Below are positions 1-7,076 of a DNA stretch of 7,776 nt, one piece after another. Numbering within the stretch: the first letter of the stretch is position 1; each line of letters opens with the position of its first letter. Source of the stretch: Clostridia bacterium (lineage in GTDB: Bacteria > Bacillota > Clostridia > Oscillospirales > CAG-272); contig JAKSVJ010000047.1 of assembly GCA_024408015.1 (NCBI GenBank), positions 1-7,776 of the forward strand, written 5' to 3'. The translations under genes were made by a program, and so were the position numbers. A model generated the notes under the pieces. The model was not told the DNA's origin. It saw only the letters and a program-made list of their open reading frames with translations, and made no database searches.

Positions 1-2
1 CA

Positions 3-401
3 AAAGAATCAGAATTGTACCAAGAATTGTGCTGGGCTTTAGATGTTTGCGCTTCTGGCGATTTGACATCATATGCAAAAGCTCGTGGACACCTCGATAA
101 CCACTTCAAGAGAATGAATAAGGTTCACACAATTATTAATATGTGTGCTATCGTATTTGGTCTCGCTCTTGGCGAAGGCGATTATACTAAAGCAATTGGT
201 AACACTGTAGCCATTGGTTATGACAATGACTGTACTGGCGCTACAGTTGGTTCTATCATGGGTGCTATGCTTGGATTCGACAAGATTCCAGAACAGTGGT
301 ACAAGAATTTCAATGATAGAATTGATACATATATCATTGGCGAGGGAACTCAATCAATCGAAGATTGTGTTGATCGTTTCGTTGCACTTAATAAACAATA
401 A
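3..401 (+). CDS. ADP-ribosylglycohydrolase family protein, C-terminal part (5' end outside window)
   Basis: The frame is open from the left edge (first full codon at base 3) to the TAA at 399-401, so only about 132 C-terminal residues are visible. The family removes ADP-ribose from proteins or small molecules using a two-metal (Mg) site. Visible here is the late family motif GYDNDCTGATVGSIMGAMLG (216-275): the two aspartates (codons 222-224 and 228-230) match the metal-binding D-x-D of the last conserved helix, and the Gly/Ala-rich helix after them is typical. The segment before it (VHTIINMCAIVFGLALGEGD) fits the helix that usually precedes this motif. The N-terminal metal ligands lie off the window, so activity cannot be judged. 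An internal TTG at 15 is not a credible start, because the similarity continues to the left edge. The substrate is unknown. Family assignment is fairly sure. Confidence 0.85.
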   Translation, partial: KESELYQELCWALDVCASGDLTSYAKARGHLDNHFKRMNKVHTIINMCAIVFGLALGEGDYTKAIGNTVAIGYDNDCTGATVGSIMGAMLGFDKIPEQWYKNFNDRIDTYIIGEGTQSIEDCVDRFVALNKQ

Positions 402-407
402 ACAAAA

Positions 408-433
408 AAGGGCCGTGTGAATCCACGGCTCTT
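408..433 (+). terminator. Hairpin after the ADP-ribosylglycohydrolase gene, probable weak intrinsic terminator
   Basis: Starting 6 bases after the stop codon, AAGGGCCGTG (408-417) pairs with CACGGCTCTT (424-433) around a 6-base loop, giving a 10-bp stem with one G-T pair. It is preceded by an A-run (404-409). The downstream T-tract is poor (CTCTTAACATT), so termination may be partial and some transcripts could read into the HAD gene 15 bases later. No separate promoter for that gene is evident in the 46-base gap. Confidence 0.55.
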
Positions 434-447
434 AACATTGGAGTCTT

Positions 448-1224
448 ATGAAACTATTATCTTTTGATATTGATGGAACATTAATGCCAGTTGGCGATAA
501 AGAAATTCCACAAAAAATAATTGATAGAATAAATCAAATGGTTGATTTGGGATATCTTGTAGTATTTAATTCAGGTCGTCCTTATGATGCCTTAAAGCGT
601 CTTGTTGCGAGAATTAAACCAGGAAACGTATATTTGGGTGTTTGTAATGGTGCTGCTATTTTTGATCTTAACGGCAACATGTTGTTTTCAAAGCCAGTTT
701 CAAATGATTATCTTAGAGAGTCATATTTGAACAATCCATCTTATGCCGTTTATTCTTATACAACTGATAATAAGATTCTATTCTATGAAGATAGTCCTCT
801 CATCGTTCACGAGTCTATAGCAAACGGTCAAGATTTATATAAGATATATAAAGAAAAAGACTATGATGAGTTTGTGTCATTAAAAATACTATTCTCAGCT
901 AATCTTGATGTAATAAATAGTACGAAAATCAAATATGATGACACAAAGTACTCACTTATTAGAACAAATGTAACAATGTTTGAGCTGATGGATAAGTCTG
1001 TTGATAAAGATAGTGCCATAATATTTTTCCAAAACAAGTTTGGCATCGATAAGAAAGATATATATGCTTTTGGAGATGCTGATAATGATTTGTTGTCAAT
1101 AAAGAACTACAATGGAGCAACTTATTTGAAAGGTTCAGAAGCTTGTAGAAAAGCAGCTAAATATATTTCCACAAAAGCACCTGATGAATGGGTTCTTGAT
1201 GCACTAGATTATTTTCAAGTGTGA
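448..1224 (+). CDS. Cof-type HAD-IIB family phosphatase
   Basis: A 258-residue protein of the haloacid dehalogenase superfamily, the usual length for Cof-type sugar-phosphate or nucleotide phosphatases. All core motifs are present. Motif I is FDIDGT (6-11), with the nucleophile D7 and acid/base D9. Motif II is S42 in VVFNSGRP. A lysine in SVDKDSA (K187) fits motif III. Motif IV is GDADND (209-214), which supplies the Mg-binding aspartates. The region between motifs II and III would hold the type IIB alpha/beta cap that sets substrate choice. No signal peptide or membrane segment is seen, so it should be cytoplasmic. The ATG start is supported by GGAG at 440-443, four bases upstream (slightly close). 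Members of this family act on phosphosugars, FMN, PLP or similar small phosphates; the substrate cannot be read from sequence. Neighbours give no clear hint. Confidence 0.9.
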   Translation: MKLLSFDIDGTLMPVGDKEIPQKIIDRINQMVDLGYLVVFNSGRPYDALKRLVARIKPGNVYLGVCNGAAIFDLNGNMLFSKPVSNDYLRESYLNNPSYAVYSYTTDNKILFYEDSPLIVHESIANGQDLYKIYKEKDYDEFVSLKILFSANLDVINSTKIKYDDTKYSLIRTNVTMFELMDKSVDKDSAIIFFQNKFGIDKKDIYAFGDADNDLLSIKNYNGATYLKGSEACRKAAKYISTKAPDEWVLDALDYFQV

Positions 1225-1284
1225 CCCACGTTCCACTTAAGTCCCAATTATTAGTTGTGATACGTTGTATAAATGAATGTATTC

Positions 1285-1328
1285 AAAGGAGGAAAGTATA
1301 CTTATAGTATACTAATGACAATTCGATG
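1285..1328 (+). promoter_or_regulatory. Unusual start region: Shine-Dalgarno, 8-bp hairpin, then start codon
   Basis: A strong Shine-Dalgarno sequence, AAAGGAGGA (1285-1293), lies 33 bases before the synthase ATG (1326-1328), counted from the end of GGAGG at 1292. Between them AGTATACT (1295-1302) and AGTATACT (1306-1313) flank a TAT loop. Because AGTATACT is its own reverse complement, the two copies form a perfect 8-bp RNA stem, and they also make an 11-base tandem repeat at the DNA level (1295-1305 and 1306-1316, one mismatch). Folding removes 19 bases and leaves about 14 between GGAGG and ATG. An out-of-frame ATG at 1315 could start a 15-codon ORF ending at 1362. No convincing promoter was seen in 1225-1284; TATAAA at 1268-1273 lacks a recognisable -35. 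Confidence 0.6.
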
Positions 1329-2492
1329 GACATTTTTGAAAAATGTAGAAAAAAAGGACTAGTTCACCAAATTAGAGAATTGGATGTATATCCATATTTC
1401 CACGCACTTGAATCAAGACAAGATAAAGAAGTTATTATGGAAGGCAAGCGCCGTATTATGCTTGGCTCAAATAACTACCTTGGACTTACAACTTGTCCTG
1501 AAGTTATAGATGCAGGTCTCAAGGCTCTTGAACAGTATGGTACAGGATGCTCCGGTTCAAGATTTTTGAACGGAACTCTTAAATTACACCTTGAACTTGA
1601 AAAAGAACTCGCAAAGTTCCTTAGAAAAGAAGATGTTGTAACTTTTTCAACAGGTTTCCAGAGCAATTTGGGTATAATTAGTGCTATCGTTAGCCGTGAT
1701 GATTATGTAATTTGTGATAGAGAAAACCATGCAAGTATTTATGATGGCTGCAAACTCAGCTATGGTACTATGGTTCGTTATAAACATGGGGATATGGCTA
1801 GTCTAGAAGCTACTCTACAAAGAATTCCAGAAACAGCTGGAAAGCTTATCGTAACTGATGGTGTATTCAGTATGAGTGGTGATATAGCTAAGCTTCCAGA
1901 AATTGTTACTTTGGCCAAAAAATATGGCGCTAGAGTAATGGTTGATGATGCACATGGCCTCGGTGTTCTTGGTGAAGGTGGTCGTGGTACTGCTAGCCAT
2001 TTTGGCCTAGAAAACGAAGTTGATATATACATGGGAACTTTCTCAAAATCACTTGCAAGTTTGGGTGGTTACATGGCCGCAAGCGCTGAAGTTTGTGACT
2101 ATGTTCGTCATGCATCAAGACCATTTATTTTCTCAGCTTCGATCACTCCAGCTAGCTGTGCAACAGCTCTTGCTGCTTTGAAACATCTTGAAGCTCATCC
2201 TGAACTTGTTACAAGACTTAACAATCTCGCAACATATATGAGAGAAGGACTCAAAGCAAGGGGTGTTAACATTATTGATGCTCCAACACCTGTTGTACCA
2301 ATCTATACATATGAAGAAATTCCAACACTTCAAAAAGCTAAAGAGTTGTTTGAACGTGGTGTGTATGTAAATCCTGCACTTCCACCAGCAACAGCTCCTC
2401 ACGAATGCTTGCTTAGAACAAGTTTGATGGCAACATTGACAGAAGATTTGCTTGATGAAGCTATGGATATCATTAAAGAGGTAGTATTGTGA
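1326..2492 (+). CDS. Alpha-oxoamine synthase, PLP-dependent; serine palmitoyltransferase-like
   Basis: A 388-residue fold-type I PLP enzyme of the family containing serine palmitoyltransferase, 8-amino-7-oxononanoate synthase (BioF), glycine C-acetyltransferase (KBL) and 5-aminolevulinate synthase. These condense an amino acid with an acyl thioester, with loss of CO2. Visible key residues are H135 (ENHASIYDG), which stacks on PLP; D207 and H210 (DDAHGLG), for the pyridine nitrogen and cofactor; and K241 (GTFSKSLASLGG), the Schiff-base lysine. From recall, the N-terminal VYPYF, GSNNYLGL and GTGCSGSRFLNGT, and later FSASITPA, match Bacteroides-type serine palmitoyltransferase better than BioF or KBL, which differ around GSRxLNGT. 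The start at 1326 is the only ATG in frame after the TAG at 1305-1307, and it gives a normal N-terminal length. The next gene overlaps the stop by four bases. Family is sure; the serine/long-chain acyl specificity is inference. Confidence 0.88.
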   Translation: MDIFEKCRKKGLVHQIRELDVYPYFHALESRQDKEVIMEGKRRIMLGSNNYLGLTTCPEVIDAGLKALEQYGTGCSGSRFLNGTLKLHLELEKELAKFLRKEDVVTFSTGFQSNLGIISAIVSRDDYVICDRENHASIYDGCKLSYGTMVRYKHGDMASLEATLQRIPETAGKLIVTDGVFSMSGDIAKLPEIVTLAKKYGARVMVDDAHGLGVLGEGGRGTASHFGLENEVDIYMGTFSKSLASLGGYMAASAEVCDYVRHASRPFIFSASITPASCATALAALKHLEAHPELVTRLNNLATYMREGLKARGVNIIDAPTPVVPIYTYEEIPTLQKAKELFERGVYVNPALPPATAPHECLLRTSLMATLTEDLLDEAMDIIKEVVL

Positions 2493-3283
2493 TAGATAAT
2501 AAAGTTGCAATTGTCACTGGTTCAAGCAGTGGTATCGGAAAAGCTATTGCGAAGATTCTTAGTGATAATGGCTATACTGTATACGGATTTTCAAGATCAG
2601 GCTCTGGCGAAGAAAATATCAAAAATGTGAGCGTTGATGTTTCTGATGAATCTGCAGTCGAATGCGCTCTAGATGAAGTAGCCAAAGAAGCAGGTAAGAT
2701 AAACCTTGTTGTCAATTGCGCAGGTTTTGGAATTTCTGGAGCATGCGAATTCACAAAGGCTGATGATGCTAGAAAACAGTTGGATGTTAACATTATTGGA
2801 ACAGCTAATGTTTGTAAAGCTTCTATTAAATATCTTAGAGAAACAAAGGGAACAATTATTAACACAAGCTCAGTTGCTGGTGTTGTAGCTATTCCTTTCC
2901 AAACTTGGTATTCAGTGTCAAAGTTTGGTATCAATGCATATACTGAGGCACTTGCTATTGAGCTTCAGCCATTTGGTATTCAAGTTTGCGCTATTATGCC
3001 AGGTGATACTAAGACAGGATTTACTCAAGCTAGAGAAAAGCAAGTCATTGGCGATGATGTTTATGGTGGAAAAATTGGAAGATCAGTATCTTCAATGGAA
3101 CATGATGAACAAAATGGTGCTAGTCCTGAGGTTATAGCTAAATACGTATACAAGTTAACTAAGAAAAAGCACTTAAAGCCACTTTACACTCCGACATTTG
3201 GATTTAGAGTTCTAACGTGGGTTGCAAAGTTGTTACCTTGTCGTGCTATTAAATTTATTGTAAAACTTTTGTATGCTAGTTAA
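2489..3283 (+). CDS. Short-chain dehydrogenase/reductase, candidate 3-ketosphinganine reductase
   Basis: A 264-residue classical SDR. The Rossmann cofactor motif TGSSSGIG is at 10-17, NCAG (a variant of NNAG) at 76-79, catalytic S128 in NTSSVAG, and Y141/K145 in YSVSK, followed by the PGDTKT segment after the active site. The set is intact, so it should be an active NAD(P)H-dependent reductase. Near the C terminus (FRVLTWVAKLLPCRAIKFIVKLLYA, quoted in part: LTWVAKLLP, IKFIVKLLYA) there is a hydrophobic, basic stretch like that of DltE-type SDRs, which may help membrane or lipid association. The GTG start overlaps the synthase stop as GTGA, with GAGG at 2478-2481 upstream, so translation is probably coupled. 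Coupling to an oxoamine synthase suggests it reduces the 3-keto product. The SDR class is sure; the substrate is inferred from context only. Confidence 0.85.
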   Translation: MIDNKVAIVTGSSSGIGKAIAKILSDNGYTVYGFSRSGSGEENIKNVSVDVSDESAVECALDEVAKEAGKINLVVNCAGFGISGACEFTKADDARKQLDVNIIGTANVCKASIKYLRETKGTIINTSSVAGVVAIPFQTWYSVSKFGINAYTEALAIELQPFGIQVCAIMPGDTKTGFTQAREKQVIGDDVYGGKIGRSVSSMEHDEQNGASPEVIAKYVYKLTKKKHLKPLYTPTFGFRVLTWVAKLLPCRAIKFIVKLLYAS

Positions 3284-3285
3284 AA

Positions 3286-3324
3286 ACAAAAGCCGCTATG
3301 AAATTCATAGCGGTTGTTTTTTTT
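3286..3324. terminator. Bidirectional intrinsic terminator between convergent genes
   Basis: CCGCTATGAA (3293-3302) and TTCATAGCGG (3304-3313) form a stem of 8 to 10 bp, extended outward by a G-T and an A-T pair. On the + strand it is followed by TTGTTTTTTTT (3314-3324). On the minus strand the stem is followed by TTTTGTTTTT (complement of 3282-3291), so it can stop transcription of both the dehydrogenase and the asnS-purB-coaW operon. It starts just after the dehydrogenase stop (3281-3283), and its T-run overlaps the coaW stop codon (3323-3325). Confidence 0.9.
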
Positions 3325-4150
3325 ATTTGTTGAGAGCTGCTCCTATTGCTGTTGCAAATTGCGAATTCTTTGGAATCATAAAGTTAACATCAAAGATGTT
3401 ATTCAAGTTTCCAAAAATATCAGAAGCTTGTTTAATTGTTGAGAGATTACCGGTTAGAACAATATCTCTAACTCCAACACTACGACCAGCAAAAATACCA
3501 AGCATAGCGATTGTTTCGCATATCATATTGATAAGACCAAGTGCGATATCGCCTTCAGTTGCAAGATCAGAGAATTTTCCGAAGTTGGAAGCTGTCATAT
3601 CATTAGCGATACTAAGATTGCCAGATTTGGAAATATCTGAGACTTTAAGGTCGATATTACCAAGATTACCTGTTGAAGCTATATCTTCTATATGTTCAAT
3701 ATTTTCAAGTCTCAAAAACTTTTTTGAAAGACCAACGAGTGTACCACCACCGACACCGGTACCACCTAGATAGTTTGTGATAATTTTATCACCGTCTTTT
3801 TTAGCATGAACAATAGCAGTACCAGTTCCAAGACTAATAATGATTGCTTCATTAAGATTAGATAGATATAAGCCACCCTTACCGATGCATTCAAATTCAT
3901 TGGCTTTTTCGCAAGTAAGACCATAAATAGGTCTGTTTGAAAAAGATGAACCTACACCTGTCATGATAATCTTCTCGATGTTTTCAAGATCAATTTCATT
4001 TTCAGCTGTGAATTTTCCAAAAGCACCATATAAAGATGTTAATGGGTCAGTAGCTCTAACAACTTGAGGCTCGAGCATTTTACCTTTTTTGAAAGCAACG
4101 ATTTTGGTTGTACTACCACCAATATCGATACCAATAATTTCTTTATCCAT
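3323..4150 (-). CDS. coaW: Type II pantothenate kinase
   Basis: A 275-residue protein of the acetate/sugar kinase fold, close to the staphylococcal enzyme in length. It phosphorylates pantothenate with ATP, the first step of coenzyme A synthesis, in the cytoplasm. Visible signatures are the phosphate-binding loop GIDIGGSTTK (7-16), the likely catalytic base E85 in KANEFECIG, LGTGTAIVH (107-115), the glycine-rich ATP loop GGTGVGGGT (129-137), NIDLKV (165-170) and TASNFG (186-191). The last three match S. aureus CoaW from memory. Type II enzymes of staphylococci are not strongly inhibited by CoA; whether this one shares that is unknown. The start is ATG with AGGAG (complement of 4156-4160) five bases upstream, and that site overlaps the purB stop TAG, so it is the last gene of the operon. 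A BadF/HypE-type ATPase is less likely given the motif set. Confidence 0.88.
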   Translation of the reverse strand: MDKEIIGIDIGGSTTKIVAFKKGKMLEPQVVRATDPLTSLYGAFGKFTAENEIDLENIEKIIMTGVGSSFSNRPIYGLTCEKANEFECIGKGGLYLSNLNEAIIISLGTGTAIVHAKKDGDKIITNYLGGTGVGGGTLVGLSKKFLRLENIEHIEDIASTGNLGNIDLKVSDISKSGNLSIANDMTASNFGKFSDLATEGDIALGLINMICETIAMLGIFAGRSVGVRDIVLTGNLSTIKQASDIFGNLNNIFDVNFMIPKNSQFATAIGAALNK

Positions 4151-4158
4151 TATTTCTC

Positions 4159-5577
4159 CTAGACGTTAATTGCAACATCAAGTTTAGTTGTACCTTCGAG
4201 AACTGGATCAAGTTCTTCTGCAATAAATTTATCAACTTGTGATGAAGAACAACCGATATAGTCTGAAGGATTAAGAAGAGTAGAGAGCTCGTCTTTAGTA
4301 ATACCAAATGAAGGATCTGCGGCAATTCTATCAAGCAAGTCATTGTCAAGACCTTCTTCTTTAACTCTCTTGCCAGCGGCTTGAGCATGTACACGAATCT
4401 TTTCGTGAATTTCTTGTCTGTCACCACCACGACGAACGAGGTCCATCATGATGTTTTCACTAGCCATAAATGGTAGTTCTTGCATAACTCTCTTTGTTAT
4501 AACCTTAGGATATACAACAAGACCGGATGTAACATTAATATAAAGGTTTAAAATACCATCAATTGTAAGGAATGATTCAGCTATAGACAAACGTCTGTTT
4601 GCACTATCATCAAGTGTTCTTTCAAACCACTGTGTTGATGAAGTGATAGCTGGGTTTTGAGCTTCGCAAATTACATATCTTGCGAGCGAACAAATTCTTT
4701 CACTTCTCATTGGGTTGCGCTTATATGGCATTGCAGAAGATCCGATTTGGTTCTTTTCAAATGGTTCTTCCATCTCTTTGAATGACTGTAAGATACGAAT
4801 GTCATTTGCAAATTTATAAGCACTTTGAGCAACACCTGAAAGAACGTTGATTACTCTACTATCAAATTTTCTAGTATAAGTTTGTCCTGAAACAGGAACT
4901 ACTTTATCAAATCCGAAATCTGCGGCAATCATTTTTTCAAGGTTTGCAATTTTTTCCATGTCGCCATCAAATAGCTCAAGGAAGCTTGCCTGTGTACCAG
5001 TAGTACCTTTTTGGCCAAGCATGCATAGACTATTAGAAACATAGTCAATATCTCTTAAGTCGAGAAGAAGTTCATATGCCCATAATGTGGCTCTCTTACC
5101 AACAGTTGTGAGCTGTGCAGGCTGGAGGTGTGTATATGCAAGAGCTGGAAGGTTCTTATATTCAGCTGCGAAAGAACGCAAGTTATTTAAAACTGCAATA
5201 ACTTTAGTTCTTACAATTTCAAGGGCTTCTTTCATGATAATTATATCGGTGTTATCACCAACATAACATGAAGTTGCTCCAAGGTGAATGATTGGTCTTG
5301 CAGTAGGACACTTGTCACCAAATGTGTGAATGTGTGCCATTACATCGTGACGGAATTTCTTTTCGTATTCAGCAGCTACTTCATAGTCGATATCCTCAAG
5401 ATGCTGTTCCATTTCTGAAATTTGTGCATCAGTTATATCAAGTCCTAGTTTCTTTTCTGCTTTTGCTAGTGAAAGCCAAAGCTTTCTCCATGTTGAAAAC
5501 TTTTTATCTGATGAGAAAAGATATTGCATTTCTGAACTTGCATATCTTCCTGATAACGGGCTTTCATATTCTCTCAT
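4159..5577 (-). CDS. purB: Adenylosuccinate lyase (animal-type clade)
   Basis: A 472-residue fumarase/aspartase-superfamily enzyme that cleaves SAICAR to AICAR and adenylosuccinate to AMP, each releasing fumarate, so it acts twice in purine nucleotide synthesis. The superfamily signature GSSAMPYKRNP is at 279-289 and carries the catalytic serine loop. H150 in THLQPAQ is the expected general acid, and HDVMAHIHTFG (77-87) is another active-site segment. Many stretches (SPLSGRYAS, HLGATSCYVGDNTD, QLTTVGKR, KGTTGTQASF, QWFERTLDDSANRR, ELPFMASENI) closely resemble human ADSL rather than the shorter B. subtilis type of about 430 residues. The start has GGAGG (complement of 5586-5590) eight bases upstream. 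It lies 35 bases after asnS and 8 before coaW. The identification is sure; the clade placement is from recalled sequences, not an alignment. Confidence 0.97.
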   Translation of the reverse strand: MREYESPLSGRYASSEMQYLFSSDKKFSTWRKLWLSLAKAEKKLGLDITDAQISEMEQHLEDIDYEVAAEYEKKFRHDVMAHIHTFGDKCPTARPIIHLGATSCYVGDNTDIIIMKEALEIVRTKVIAVLNNLRSFAAEYKNLPALAYTHLQPAQLTTVGKRATLWAYELLLDLRDIDYVSNSLCMLGQKGTTGTQASFLELFDGDMEKIANLEKMIAADFGFDKVVPVSGQTYTRKFDSRVINVLSGVAQSAYKFANDIRILQSFKEMEEPFEKNQIGSSAMPYKRNPMRSERICSLARYVICEAQNPAITSSTQWFERTLDDSANRRLSIAESFLTIDGILNLYINVTSGLVVYPKVITKRVMQELPFMASENIMMDLVRRGGDRQEIHEKIRVHAQAAGKRVKEEGLDNDLLDRIAADPSFGITKDELSTLLNPSDYIGCSSSQVDKFIAEELDPVLEGTTKLDVAINV

Positions 5578-5612
5578 TTGGGTATCCTCCGAAATATTTT
5601 GCTAGATAAAAA

Positions 5613-7007
5613 TTAGATGTCTGCGTTACCTGTTGTTCTTGGGAATGCTTCAACGTCTCTGATGTTTGCTACACCTGTGATGTACATGATAAGACGTTCA
5701 AAACCAAGACCAAAGCCAGCATGATGTGTACCACCATATTTACGGAGTTCTGTGTACCACCAGTAATCTTGTGGGTTAAGACCAAACTTGCTGTATGCAG
5801 CCTCGAGATAATCAAGTCTTTCCTCTCTCTGTGATCCTCCGATAAGTTCGCCAACACCAGGAACAAGCATATCCATAGCGGCAACAGTTTTACCATCGTC
5901 ATTGAGTCTCATATAGAAAGCTTTAATTTCTCTTGGATAGTTGATTACGAATACAGGTTTCTTGAAGATTTCTTCACAAAGATATCTTTCATGTTCTGTT
6001 TGCATATCACAACCCCAGAATGGTTTGTAGTCAAATTCTTTTCCACTTTCTTCAAGGAGTTTGATAGCTTCTGTATATGTAACTCTTGCAAAGTCGTTGT
6101 TAGCAACGTTGTTAAGTCTATCAATTAATGTGTTGTCAACAAACTTGTTGAAAAATTCAATTTCGGCAGAACAAGTTTTAAGAACATGTTTGATAACAAA
6201 TTTTGTCATAGCTTCAGCCATCTGCATATCATCTTCGATATCAGAGAAGGCGATTTCCGGCTCAATCATCCAGAACTCGGCAGCATGTCTTGCTGTGTTT
6301 GATTTCTCAGCTCTAAATGTAGGACCAAAAGTATAAATCTTAGCGAAAGCTTGAGCAAAGCATTCAGCATTCAACTGACCTGAAACTGTGAGGTTAGCTG
6401 ATTTTCCAAAGAAATCTTGAGAAAAATCAACTTTTCCATCTTCTGTTTTTGGTGGATTGTCTAAATCAAGTGAAGTTACTCTGAACATTTCACCAGCACC
6501 TTCACAGTCAGATACTGTGATAAGAGGTGTGTGAACATAAACAAATCCGTTTGAGTTAAAGAATTCGTGAATAGCATAAGCAGCTTCACTACGTACTCTA
6601 AATACAGCAGAGAACAAGTTTGTTCTAGGACGAAGGTGAGGGATAGTTCTCAAGTATTCGAGAGTGTGACGTTTCTTTTGAATAGGGTAGTCTGGAGTAG
6701 ATGCACCTTCAACTGAGATTTCTTCAGCTTTGATTTCAAATGGTTGCTTGGCATCAGGTGTGAGTTCCAAAGTACCTTTGATTACGAGAGCGGCACCAAC
6801 ATTCTGTTTGGCAATCTCAGCATAATTGTTTAGTTTATCTGCTTCAAAAACAACCTGAAGGTTTGAGAAGTAGCTACCATCATTGAGCTCGATAAAGCCA
6901 AAAGCATTAGATGAACGAATTGAACGAGCCCATCCAGCGACAGTAATAGATTTCCCGCCGAAACTTTCTTTATCGGCATAGATTTCTTTAATTGTGATTC
7001 TTTTCAT
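5613..7007 (-). CDS. asnS: Asparagine-tRNA ligase
   Basis: A 464-residue class IIb aminoacyl-tRNA synthetase that charges tRNA-Asn with asparagine using ATP. The N-terminal OB-fold anticodon-binding domain covers about residues 1-105 (ITVAGWARSIRSSNAFGFIELNDGS). The catalytic core follows: motif 1 around 154-163 (GFVYVHTPLI), motif 2 around 230-251 (FRAEKSNTARHAAEF) and motif 3 around 431-445 (GFGLGFERLIMYITG). GGSQREERLDYL (390-401) and YGGTHHAGFGLG (424-435) are typical of AsnRS rather than AspRS. Length is normal. The ATG start has AAAGAGG (complement of 7014-7020) six bases upstream. It is the first gene of the probable asnS-purB-coaW operon. Its presence suggests direct Asn-tRNA formation rather than sole reliance on the GatCAB route. 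No T-box leader is visible upstream. Confidence 0.97.
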   Translation of the reverse strand: MKRITIKEIYADKESFGGKSITVAGWARSIRSSNAFGFIELNDGSYFSNLQVVFEADKLNNYAEIAKQNVGAALVIKGTLELTPDAKQPFEIKAEEISVEGASTPDYPIQKKRHTLEYLRTIPHLRPRTNLFSAVFRVRSEAAYAIHEFFNSNGFVYVHTPLITVSDCEGAGEMFRVTSLDLDNPPKTEDGKVDFSQDFFGKSANLTVSGQLNAECFAQAFAKIYTFGPTFRAEKSNTARHAAEFWMIEPEIAFSDIEDDMQMAEAMTKFVIKHVLKTCSAEIEFFNKFVDNTLIDRLNNVANNDFARVTYTEAIKLLEESGKEFDYKPFWGCDMQTEHERYLCEEIFKKPVFVINYPREIKAFYMRLNDDGKTVAAMDMLVPGVGELIGGSQREERLDYLEAAYSKFGLNPQDYWWYTELRKYGGTHHAGFGLGFERLIMYITGVANIRDVEAFPRTTGNADI

Positions 7008-7076
7008 AATGTGCCTCTTTATATATTGAGTATTAATATTATACTTATTGATAATATGTTATTATATACGATATTT

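Noticed and set aside
1235..1242. Palindrome ACTTAAGT after the HAD gene as a terminator
   Set aside because: Too short, with no loop and no T-run; no terminator is evident between the HAD gene and the synthase.
2133..2510. 125-codon minus-strand open frame opposite the synthase
   Set aside because: Rich in Cys, Ser and Phe as expected of a shadow of coding sequence, with no ribosome site or recognisable motif; the + strand gene explains the region.
1326..3283. Bacteroidetes origin of the window, suggested by the serine palmitoyltransferase-like gene
   Set aside because: Strong Shine-Dalgarno sites and a canonical TTGACA/TATAAT promoter are unlike Bacteroidetes, and the other genes fit Firmicutes-type genomes.
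3273..3773. 166-codon + strand open frame opposite coaW
   Set aside because: It is the antisense shadow of a well-supported kinase gene, starts inside the dehydrogenase end, spans the terminator, and has no family motifs.
7036..7057. Inverted repeat ATATTAT/ATAATAT in the asnS leader
   Set aside because: A 7-bp stem made only of A-T pairs in a very AT-rich stretch, with an 8-base loop; expected by chance and not stable enough to call.
7008..7075. T-box riboswitch in the asnS leader
   Set aside because: The likely leader is only about 60 bases, too short for a T-box, and the conserved T-box sequence and a terminator hairpin are absent.
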